From positions 83,918-147,917 of the forward strand of contig CAWJKG010000004.1 of the NCBI GenBank assembly GCA_963843365.1: a DNA stretch of 64,000 nucleotides. The letters run 5' to 3'. The notes beneath the pieces are model-generated. The model did no database searches and had not been told where the DNA came from. It saw nothing but the letters and a program-made list of their open reading frames with translations. Origin of the DNA: Bog-473 sp963843365 (GTDB lineage Bacteria; Actinomycetota; Acidimicrobiia; Acidimicrobiales; RAAP-2). Positions 46,643 through 54,186 of this stretch are shown piece by piece; position 1 is the stretch's first letter; each line of letters begins with the position of its first letter. A program made the position numbers and the translations under genes.

Positions 46643-46691
46643 GCTTTATAGGTTGTTAAACAAGGTTTCAACATTCAAAGGAGGATAGGAC

Positions 46692-46862
46692 ATGTTCACG
46701 GGAATGATCGGTTTGCTTGTTTTCGTCGCGGATATCTATGCCATTGTCACGGTGCTTAAGAGCAAGGTTACGGGAGGCGCCAAATTCTTGTGGTGCTTCT
46801 TGATCGTGATCTTGCCTGTTTTGGGATTGATCATCTGGTTCTTCGCGGGCCCGAAAAATTAG
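46692..46862 (+). CDS. PLDc_N-type small membrane protein
   Basis: 56 residues, two helices: MIGLLVFVADIYAIVTVLKS and FLWCFLIVILPVLGLIIWFF, ending AGPKN. The W-x6-P-x-x-G pattern matches phospholipase-D-nuclease N-terminal (PLDc_N) membrane domains found alone in many bacteria. AGGAGG precedes. Confidence 0.65.
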   Translation: MFTGMIGLLVFVADIYAIVTVLKSKVTGGAKFLWCFLIVILPVLGLIIWFFAGPKN

Positions 46863-46903
46863 GTTCGGGTTTCCGTTTTTTTAAAATGAATAGGGAGGCT
46901 GTC

Positions 46904-47197
46904 ATGGCCACGAAACGGGACGCTTATGTTGAGAAATTAAAGGGGAATATTGCCGCATGGAACGGCGAGATCGACGAATTCCAAGCCAAGGCGGACAAGG
47001 CCAAGGATGATGCCCAGGTTGAGATCAAAAAACAGATCGAGGAGATGAAGGCCAAACGCCTGGCGCTTGAGGGAAAGATGGCGGACCTTCAAAATGCGAG
47101 CGAAGAGGCCTGGGAAGACGTGAAAGGCGGCGTGGATGTGGCGCGGCAGATCCTGGGGCAGGCGGTCAAAGCGGCCAAGGACAAGTTCAATAACTAA
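46904..47197 (+). CDS. Charged coiled-coil protein
   Basis: 97 residues, intact: MATKRDAYVEKLKGNIAAWN, then continuous heptad-like helix rich in Lys, Glu, Ala, ending AVKAAKDKFNN. Intact paralogue of the interrupted gene at 45435. Such proteins are often stress-induced; the function is unknown. Confidence 0.65.
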   Translation: MATKRDAYVEKLKGNIAAWNGEIDEFQAKADKAKDDAQVEIKKQIEEMKAKRLALEGKMADLQNASEEAWEDVKGGVDVARQILGQAVKAAKDKFNN

Positions 47198-47241
47198 GAA
47201 TGATGGCGAGTTGGAGCGTTAATTCAAGTTCGGGAGGCTTT

Positions 47242-47493
47242 ATGCACGATCATGACATTATCTATATCCTGGTGGTGGGTTTGATCGCCGGTTGGTCGGC
47301 GAGGAAGATCATGAAGGGAAAAGGTTTCGGCCTGGTGGGTGACCTGGTGGTCGGCGTATTGGGGGCCATCGTCGGATCCTGGATATTCTGGCAATTGGGC
47401 ATCTGGACCTATGGGATCCTGGGATCGGTTGTGGTGGCCCTCATCGGCGCCCTGCTTTTGCTTTATGGTGTGCGGTTGTTCAAGAAGAAATAA
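47242..47493 (+). CDS. GlsB/YeaQ/YmgE-family membrane protein
   Basis: 83 residues, three glycine-rich helices: IIYILVVGLIAGWSARKIMK, GFGLVGDLVVGVLGAIVGSW, GILGSVVVALIGALLLLYGV. The conserved GW and KGKGFGLVGD features mark the transglycosylase-associated stress family. GGGAGG upstream. Second copy at 48332. Confidence 0.82.
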   Translation: MHDHDIIYILVVGLIAGWSARKIMKGKGFGLVGDLVVGVLGAIVGSWIFWQLGIWTYGILGSVVVALIGALLLLYGVRLFKKK

Positions 47494-47506
47494 GGGGAGG
47501 TCGGAA

Positions 47507-47761
47507 ATGGCCAGTGAATTACATTCGAATCCGAACGATGTTGAGCTGGAATCCCTTATTCTCAACCGAATCCGTCAAATGGGAGAGCATATGCATGCCC
47601 AGGTCAAGGACGGCGTTGTCCATCTATCGGGCACCGCCAACGAGTTCGAGACCAAGCGGGAGATCATGACCCTGGTCCAGGGGATCGGCGGGGTACACGA
47701 GGTCGTCAATAATATCCGGGTTACTCGTGTCAGTGATGGAGAGTTCGAGAATTACACTTAA
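47507..47761 (+). CDS. BON-domain protein
   Basis: 84 residues with one BON domain: LESLILNRIRQMGEHMHAQV, KDGVVHLSGTANEFETKREI, VQGIGGVHEVVNNIRV. BON domains bind lipid or membrane surfaces and occur in osmotic-stress proteins such as OsmY. No signal peptide is visible. Confidence 0.78.
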   Translation: MASELHSNPNDVELESLILNRIRQMGEHMHAQVKDGVVHLSGTANEFETKREIMTLVQGIGGVHEVVNNIRVTRVSDGEFENYT

Positions 47762-47805
47762 ACGAAACCTTTAACGATCCTCATTTTATTCATGGGTCAC
47801 CCGCA

Positions 47806-47982
47806 TCATTCGGCGCCGCTACGCACCTTTTTTTCCGCCTCGAGCCAATCGTTCAATTCGTTGCCCGGTTGTGCGTAACGCCGCCGTTCCAGCCAATTGT
47901 GGTAAGCGTTTTCTTCGATCAGATTCATCGCTTCTTCATCAATGGGGTGGGGAAGGTTTTCGGCTCTTTTGTCGTTGGTCAT
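47806..47982 (-). CDS. DUF2934-family small protein
   Basis: 58 residues from the ATG at 47982 (GAGGA upstream). AMNLIEENAYHNWLERRRYA and NELNDWLEAEKKV match the short DUF2934 helical motif. The only minus-strand gene in the small-protein run; function unknown. Confidence 0.7.
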   Translation of the reverse strand: MTNDKRAENLPHPIDEEAMNLIEENAYHNWLERRRYAQPGNELNDWLEAEKKVRSGAE

Positions 47983-48122
47983 ATAGCTATCCTCGATCTT
48001 GATTTTGACGTAAAAAAATTCCCTTCGACTAGGAGAAGGCAAGAAACAAGCCTAGTCCCACTGTAGGGTTTTTGCTCCGAAATCATCGGATCTCTTCTAT
48101 GGTCCCTTCCTTCCATGAGAAT

Positions 48123-48153
48123 CAAATTGGGTTGATGACTATCATTTTGATCG
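48123..48153. promoter_or_regulatory. Upstream activator site of the second GlsB-like gene
   Basis: CAAATTG (48123-48129), nine bases, then CTATCATTTTGATCG (48139-48153). The same CAAATTG-N9-CTATCATTTTGA layout is found, inverted, at 52862-52892. It is 104 bp upstream of a sigma-54 promoter. Confidence 0.65.
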
Positions 48154-48256
48154 CCTATTCGTCATGAAACACCGCCTAAAATTTTATCCCCAAGAAGAAA
48201 TCGATATTTATCAAGGCCAGTGGAAGGGTTGAAAAATCCACCACCAAAATTCCCTA

Positions 48257-48272
48257 CGGCACGTTCCTTGCT
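48257..48272 (+). promoter_or_regulatory. Sigma-54 promoter of the second GlsB-like gene
   Basis: CGGCACGTTCCTTGCT, one mismatch to TGGCACG-N4-TTGCW, exact GG-N10-GC spacing, 60 bp before the start at 48332. The middle TTCC and flanks match the promoter at 52987. Confidence 0.78.
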
Positions 48273-48331
48273 CTTATCTATTGAGCTGAACGATCAATGT
48301 TCAAGTTCGAACGATAAAACGAGGGGGATTT

Positions 48332-48607
48332 ATGCATGACACCATGGGGTTTCACGATCTGCTTTGGTTCTTGGTTGTGGGTGGACTGTCGGGATGGATC
48401 GCCAGTGTTTTGGTGACGGGTGGGGGAATGGGAATCCTGGCGGAAATCTTTATCGGAATTGCCGGTGCCTTTTTGGGGGGCTTCTTGGCCTACCAGTTCA
48501 ACATCGCCGTTTACGGTTTCTGGGGCGTTGTGGGGATGTCGATATTGGGAGCGGTGATCTTGATAGTGATCCTTCGCGCCTTTTCGGGCTCCCGACGAAC
48601 TGCCTAA
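48332..48607 (+). CDS. GlsB/YeaQ/YmgE-family membrane protein
   Basis: 91 residues: FHDLLWFLVVGGLSGWIASV, GGGMGILAEIFIGIAGAFLG, YGFWGVVGMSILGAVILIVI. Three glycine-rich helices as in the paralogue at 47242, with a C-terminal RAFSGSRR. GAGGGGG upstream. It stands alone under a sigma-54 promoter with an activator site. Confidence 0.82.
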   Translation: MHDTMGFHDLLWFLVVGGLSGWIASVLVTGGGMGILAEIFIGIAGAFLGGFLAYQFNIAVYGFWGVVGMSILGAVILIVILRAFSGSRRTA

Positions 48608-48651
48608 AAGCATCAAAGGTAGCGAATTGAACAGCTAACCAGAAGGATAGT

Positions 48652-48666
48652 CCGGGATCGTCCCGG
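48652..48666 (+). terminator. Short hairpin after the GlsB-like gene
   Basis: CCGGGA / TCCCGG stem with 3-nt loop, no T-run; weak terminator candidate. Confidence 0.35.
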
Positions 48667-48706
48667 CCCAATCCCTCATTCGATTCAGATTCGAAAGGAA
48701 AAGGGC

Positions 48707-49135
48707 ATGAAAATCGGCGAAAAGGCAGGGTTGTTCGTCAGCCTGGGATTGATGGGTTCATTGGTTTGCAGCTGCGCAGCGAAGAACGTGGAAACCACGG
48801 AAGCGCCCAAGGCGCCTGAGACCCAGGTGGCAGCAAAGGTGGAAGTGGCCCAACCGGCTCCCACCGAGAAGTATGTGGTGAAAGATGGCGACACCCTGTG
48901 GGCGATCGCCGATCAGCAGGGGATCTATTCCGATTCCTTCGAGTGGCCGTTGATCTTCAAGACGGACCGGGACCAGATCCAGGACCCGGATGAGATCACT
49001 CCCGGACAGGTCCTTATCATCCAAAAAGGGCAATCGGTTGATCAAGTCGCGCATGCCAGGCAGTTAGCCAGCGATACGCCGGCTTTCGTGGCTCATGACG
49101 AACCACGCGCGACCCTTCCGGTGAATTACTTTTAA
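48707..49135 (+). CDS. LysM-domain lipoprotein
   Basis: 142 residues. Signal with lipobox (LMGSLVCSC), Ala/Pro/Glu linker (~25-55), then one LysM domain: KYVVKDGDTLWAIADQQGIY ... EITPGQVLIIQKGQ. It anchors in a membrane and should bind peptidoglycan. The C-terminal tail is short and unassigned. Confidence 0.82.
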   Translation: MKIGEKAGLFVSLGLMGSLVCSCAAKNVETTEAPKAPETQVAAKVEVAQPAPTEKYVVKDGDTLWAIADQQGIYSDSFEWPLIFKTDRDQIQDPDEITPGQVLIIQKGQSVDQVAHARQLASDTPAFVAHDEPRATLPVNYF

Positions 49136-49188
49136 GAAAAGCAGGGCATCAATCTTTAAAAATCGAAAAAAGAGAGAAGGAAAGAAAC

Positions 49189-49587
49189 ATGAAGAGTACA
49201 TTGACGATGGGGATGGTCTTGCTGTTCTTGACGGTAGCGGGGATGGCGATGGCGGATGACGCCGCGCTTCAGTCCGACAAAAAGGAATTGAACGGGAAAA
49301 TCGAGAACGATAAGACCGGCATCAACAAGACCGAGGACAAGATGGGGAAGGATAAATCCAACATCAAGAAAAGCGACGATACGATCAAGGACGAGAAAAA
49401 AGCCGGACATAAAAAGTCGGCGAAATTGAAAAAGGCCCGCGCTAAGCGGGATAAAAGCATGCATAAGCTGGATAAGGACCGCGCGCATCGTGACGCGGAC
49501 GTGAAGAAGATGGACTCGAACGAACAGAAGTTGGATAAGACCAACGAGAAGATCGAGGATAAAAAACAGGATTCGCAGACCAAGTAA
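49189..49587 (+). CDS. Secreted Lys-rich coiled-coil protein
   Basis: 132 residues: signal peptide (MGMVLLFLTVAGMAMADD), then about 110 residues of Lys/Asp-rich helix (KKELNGKIENDKTGINKTED ...). No hydrophobic core, so an extended or disordered periplasmic protein. Followed by a terminator. Confidence 0.6.
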   Translation: MKSTLTMGMVLLFLTVAGMAMADDAALQSDKKELNGKIENDKTGINKTEDKMGKDKSNIKKSDDTIKDEKKAGHKKSAKLKKARAKRDKSMHKLDKDRAHRDADVKKMDSNEQKLDKTNEKIEDKKQDSQTK

Positions 49588-49607
49588 GCATAACCTCCTA
49601 TTTTTCG

Positions 49608-49640
49608 TAGGGCGGGCGACTCAAGACGTCCGCCCTATTT
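49608..49640 (+). terminator. Terminator after the coiled-coil gene
   Basis: TAGGGCGG / CCGCCCTA 8-bp stem with a 14-nt loop followed by TTTCTT. Confidence 0.7.
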
Positions 49641-49671
49641 CTTACCTTTAAAAAATCAGTTAAGGCCGATC

Positions 49672-50883
49672 ATGATCAACCCATCCAGATCAAAATCCGA
49701 AGAATCCACCGATATCTCCAAACGCACCATTCGTTTCGAATTGGCGCCTTCGACCATGATCACCCTGGTTGCGGTCCTGGCGGCCCTCTGGCTGTTCTTC
49801 AAGCTCCTGCCCGTCCTTCTCGTGCTGATCGCGGCTTTTTTCATGGTGGGAACCTTGAACCCGGCCGTCCATTGGCTGGAAAAGAAAAGGGATCAAGCGC
49901 GGCCTTGCCATCGGGATGGTTTTCGGTTCGTTGCTGCTCTTCACCCTGGTGGTCGCCATCCTGACGGTTCCCGCGCTCCTGGCGCAGGCGTCGTCGATCC
50001 TGGACCAGGAACCGGTCTTGCGGGCCCAATTGGCGGACCGGCTCTCGGGTTTTCCCTTGAGCGAGCCCTTGGCGAAATGGCTGCGTAATTTCAAATATGG
50101 CGGGCAGGTCAGCACGGCCGGCGCCTCGGCTTTCGCCTATTCCATGGAAGCCCTGGAGTTCGTCGCTTATGCCCTGAGCGCCATCTTCCTGGCCCTTTAT
50201 ATCATGCTCGACCGTGACCGGCTGCGGGGCGGCCTTTTCGCGGTCGTTCCCCGGTCCCACCATATCCGCCTTTCCCGCGTGATGATGAACCTGGAAACCA
50301 TCGTGGGCGCCTATATCCGGGGACAGGTGATCACCAGCGTGTCCATCGGTCTTTTTATTCTGGTCCTTTTGGCGGCCTGCGGGGTCGAGAACGCCCTGGC
50401 GCTGGCGGTATTCGGCGCCATCGCCGACATCCTGCCCTATATCGGCGTCTTCCTCCCCATGGCGGCCGGGGTCCTTTCGGCGGTACCGCACGGCCCGGTC
50501 GTCACGGTGGTCGTCCTCGCCTTGATGCTCTTTTACATGGAATTCGAAAGCCGGGTGCTGGTTCCCAAGGTTTACGGACAGGCCCTGCGGCTGCCCTCGA
50601 CGGTGGTCCTCTTTTCGCTTTTGGCCGGGGGGACCCTGATGGGGGTCACCGGCGCCTTGCTGGCGCTTCCCTTCGCGGCGGCGGCCATGATGCTCATCGA
50701 GGAATTGAGGGTGCAATTGCCTGGGGAACAGGAGCAGGTGGCGGATGAAGTCCTGCGGGCGAAGGACGACCGGGGGGAAGAGGAATATGAACGCCGAACC
50801 GAGGGCGTATCCATGGAAAAATCCGCCGCCATCGCGGTGGAGATCTCAGGGGACCGGGTGAAGGAAGAGAACCTGATCTTTGA
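49672..50883 (+). CDS. AI-2E/PerM-family permease (frameshifted)
   Basis: About 400 residues. The first frame gives LAPSTMITLVAVLAALWLFF and VGTLNPAVHWLEKK; an indel near 49892 leads to GLAIGMVFGSLLLFTLVVAI, then VGAYIRGQVITSVSIGLFIL, ADILPYIGVFLPMAAGVLSA and FYMEFESRVLVPKVYGQALR, all typical of PerM/AI-2E transporter proteins (about eight helices). The frame reads through into the next gene, so the true end is probably the TGA at 50881-50883 after another indel. Exporter of unknown substrate. Confidence 0.82.
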
Positions 50884-50897
50884 AAAAAGGAGAAGTC

Positions 50898-51733
50898 GTG
50901 AATGCGATGGAACAGCCAAAAGAGACGGGTATGGCAGAGAACAAAAAAACGGGACGCGCTCAAGGACAAGCTGGTCGCGATGGCCAAGCGGGTCTATAAA
51001 GGCCCTTGGGAAATAGGGAAATTCTCCAAAAGTGAAAGGGCCAACGAGATCATCAATAACATTGAAAAGATGCCCCATGTTTTCGTCATGGCCTGCATGT
51101 TGGGCCGCCAGTTCCACAATGAGAAGGCCTGGGAAACCTTGGCCCGTTTGGAAGAAAGGATCGGTACGCTCGATATCGAGAAATTGAGCCGGCTCACCCA
51201 AAAAGATTGGGAGACAGCTTTCATGAAACCCACGCCCTTGCACCGGTTCCATTACGAGATGGCCCGCTATGTCATGGCGGCTGTCCAGACGGATCGTCAA
51301 GGAGTATGACGGCGACGCTTCGCGCATCTGGAACGGCAATCCCTCTAGCGCCACCGTGATCAAACGGTTCCTCGAATTCGAGGGGATCGGCCAAATGATC
51401 TCGACCATGGCCACCAATATCCTGGCGCGTTACTTCAAGGTCCCGATGAGCGACTGTTATTCCATCGAAGTGACCGTGGATGGACGCATGAAACGGGTCC
51501 TTTCCCGGATGGGCATCGTGGATTCGAAAAAACCAAAATACATCCAGTTGACCGTGCGGGAAATGTACCCCAAGTACCCCGGCATTTTTGACCCGGTCTT
51601 TTGGGAGATCGGTAAGTTCCATTGTTTCCCGGTCCAACCCAATTGTCCTGAATGCCCGGTCGGTGAGTTATGTCTCTACAGCCGGGAACAGAATAAAAAT
51701 AAGGGAAACCGTCTTGAAACTATCGGAGTGTAA
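50898..51733 (+). CDS. Endonuclease III-like DNA glycosylase (frameshifted)
   Basis: AAGGAG at 50887-50892 points to the GTG at 50898. The HhH-GPD fold is seen as SERANEIINNIEKMPHVFVM, then after an indel near 51280 RFLEFEGIGQMISTMATNIL and VTVDGRMKRVLSRMGI (catalytic-region Asp). The [4Fe-4S] loop C-x6-C-x2-C-x5-C is complete (CFPVQPNCPECPVGELC). About 275 residues; the Lys of classical bifunctional enzymes is not evident. Base-excision repair, perhaps with unusual specificity. Confidence 0.75.
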
Positions 51734-51749
51734 GAATTCCCGCATAGCA

Positions 51750-52839
51750 TTGAATCGAACCCTGATAGGACTCGTTCTATTTCTGGTCCTTGTGTCCTTT
51801 TTGTCCGGGGGATGCGCTACGCGTTCCGTCCCATGCCGTGCCGGTTTTGCCGGCCCCGGCCATGAGCTTTCCACCGGTCAAACCCGGCCTGGTGCGCCTG
51901 CCGGTGGATATCGTCTTTCCCAGTGGAGGGGATCTCGTTCAACATCTTTCCAATCTTTTCAAAGGCGGGCTGCAACAACTCATGCCGGACCTGAGTAAAA
52001 TGCCGGGACTTAACTTGAAAGCCCATGTCGAGGATCTCTGGGCGAAGATGCAGGAGCCGATCTTCCTGGACAAGGGCCTCTGGCTCCTGATCCGGCCCCA
52101 GACCTTGAGCATCGGGATGATGCGGGGGACCTGAAGCGGATATCGACCACCCATACGGACCTGGAAATGACCGCCGAACCGGAGATCATTTTTGGGCCCA
52201 AACCAGTAACCACCCCTAAGGAAATACCTCCACTCGGACGTTTCCAGCCGGGGCCGGGGATGTTCGAGGCGATGACCAATACCCTCATGACCTACAAGGA
52301 AGCCAATGACTATTTCCGGGACCCCCGATTGAAGCTGATCGGGATGGTCATGCCCGGCACAGGGGAACGAAAGGTGACCCTGGAGGGGATCCGGTTGTAC
52401 GGGTCGGGCGGCAAGGTGGTCGTTGAAGTGAAACTGCACTACAATCCCGCCGATCATCAATTTCACGGGCAAGCCGGCCAAATTGACGGTCTATCTCAAG
52501 GGCACCCCCCGGTATCGTCCCAAGGAACGGATGTTCGACATGCCGGACCTGGATTACGACATCAAGTCCAGCGACCTGATGGTCCAGGTCGCCGATCTGG
52601 TTTTCAAAGAGGATTTCAAGAATCAATTGCGCCGGATGGCCAAACTCCCCATCGGCCCCAAAGTGGACATCATGAAGCAAAAAATGCAAAAGGCCCTAAA
52701 CCGGCCCTTAAGCCGGTTTGTCCGTATCCGCACCCAGGTGAATTTTTTGAGGGTGTTGGATGGGCTCGCGAACAACGAGGGGATCGTAGTGCGCCTTGCC
52801 GTGCGGGGGACCGCGACCATGGAAGTGACCTGGAATTAA
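51750..52839 (+). CDS. DUF4403-family lipoprotein (frameshifted)
   Basis: Probable TTG start, hydrophobic signal and lipobox (LVSFLSGGCAT). After indels near 51815, 52130 and 52455 the pieces give PVKPGLVRLPVDIVFPSGGD, LDKGLWLLIRPQTLSIGMM, LEMTAEPEIIFGPKPVTTPK and DMPDLDYDIKSSDLMVQVAD, ending GIVVRLAVRGTATMEVTW. This layout resembles DUF4403, a lipid-binding-like beta-rich family. About 360 residues; function unknown. Confidence 0.6.
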
Positions 52840-52864
52840 GGTCGTTCGCGCTATCTTTTCGCGC

Positions 52865-52892
52865 TCAAAATGATAGCCGTCGGATCAATTTG
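52865..52892. promoter_or_regulatory. Upstream activator site of the basic-peptide gene
   Basis: TCAAAATGATAG (52865-52876), nine bases, then CAATTTG (52886-52892): the reverse complement of the CAAATTG-N9-CTATCATTTTGA element at 48123. It is 95-110 bp upstream of the sigma-54 promoter at 52987. Confidence 0.65.
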
Positions 52893-52986
52893 CGACCCTT
52901 TGTGGGATCTCTCCGCTTTTTCCCGTTTGAAAAAAAGATTCTCCCATACCAGCGGGCGTTTTCGGTCGAGAAATCCGAACATCCAG

Positions 52987-53002
52987 TGGCATGTTCCTTG
53001 CT
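52987..53002 (+). promoter_or_regulatory. Sigma-54 promoter of the basic-peptide gene
   Basis: TGGCATGTTCCTTGCT fits TGGCAYG-N4-TTGCW exactly, GG-N10-GC spacing, 64 bp before the ATG at 53066. Confidence 0.8.
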
Positions 53003-53065
53003 TTAACTAAGGTCCAGGAAGCCAAAGATCATTGCGGCTCCAGACGAACCAAAGGAAAACCAACA

Positions 53066-53185
53066 ATGGCGAAAAGAACAAGGGGCGCAAGGATGGTAGC
53101 CGCTAAAAAAAGGGCCGCGAAGCGACATGGCGGCAAGGGAATGGTCAAGAACAGGACTATCGGCAAACACATCATGAAGACCTAG
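53066..53185 (+). CDS. 39-residue very basic peptide
   Basis: Lys/Arg/Gly/Ala composition with 17 or so basic residues (MAKRTRGARMVAAKKRAAKR start, then HGGKGMVKNRTIGKHIMK). AAAGGAAAA precedes. It could bind nucleic acid or membranes. It is the only ORF directly below the best sigma-54 promoter and activator site. No family recognised. Confidence 0.6.
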   Translation: MAKRTRGARMVAAKKRAAKRHGGKGMVKNRTIGKHIMKT

Positions 53186-53230
53186 CTGATCAAAAGAGGA
53201 GCACCATCATCAAAGAATACAGGAGAAATT

Positions 53231-54058
53231 ATGCGATCGATGTTTTCAAGCTTCTTCAAGTATACGGGAGCCTATTTGCTCCTGCTTATTGTATCATTCC
53301 TGATCGGGACGAAAGTTTTTTCCGCCGAACCCACCCTCCTGCACCTGGATTTCCAGGATGGCAATGGCCAGGCAGGTCCAGGCGACCTATGCGACCCTGG
53401 TTTTGGTCGTCGGGAATTACGTCGATAAATTGCCGTTGGACATCTCGGCCGACGGGTTGGATGACAATGGACGCTTCCTGGCTCCGGGCCAATTGGCCCG
53501 GTGGGGAGAACCGCCTTAAGAATCTGGACCGGGCCTATGTGTACCTGAAGGCCCCGGGCTATGCCCCGGTCGTCTCGAGCCCGATCAATTGGATGGGTGG
53601 AGAGTCGGGCGGATTGGGGAAGGACGTGGTCGTTTCCTTTCCGGGCAGCAAAGTGGCGATCGTTTCAAAGGGCAGAAGCTTTCGCTGACGGTGAATTTCC
53701 GGAAGGCCCAACGAACGTTTCGTGAAGCTGTGGGATGGGAAGGGAAATCCGCTTCCGGGCGATCAAGGTCAAGTCCTACATTTATTGGTCCAAGAGCGAG
53801 GACGGCAAGTTGAACGGCGCGGATTTTCTGGGTGAGGGGATAAGTGATGATACCGGACGGGTCCCGTTGATCGACGGGGATTTCACCTATGCCATCCAAG
53901 TGACCCACAAGGCCACTTCCGGCCATCCGGCCGACACGGTGCTCGTCGTCAAAAGGTTCGATGACAAGGAATATCCCGTTGCTGTACCGGACGTCGCAAC
54001 GATCGAATTCCGGACTCCAAATGAACCATACCGAAGGTTGTCCGAACGGGGAGGTTAA
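53231..54058 (+). CDS. Secreted or membrane-anchored hypothetical protein (frameshifted)
   Basis: Starts with a hydrophobic segment (YTGAYLLLLIVSFLIGTKVF). After an indel near 53360: ATYATLVLVVGNYVDKLPLD, LDRAYVYLKAPGYAPVVSSP, then near 53720 the last part VKSYIYWSKSEDGKLNGADF and FTYAIQVTHKATSGHPADTV. Beta-rich, about 270 residues. No family recognised. Confidence 0.5.
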
Positions 54059-54186
54059 AAATGTCGAATCAATAAAGAAGGCGTTATAGACACCACGAGG
54101 GGGACGGATTCGGTGGTCCTGAGCGTCCCGCTTGAAAATCCCGTTCAAAACCCTTTCAACCAACATTGCCATCGGGAGCTTTTGAA

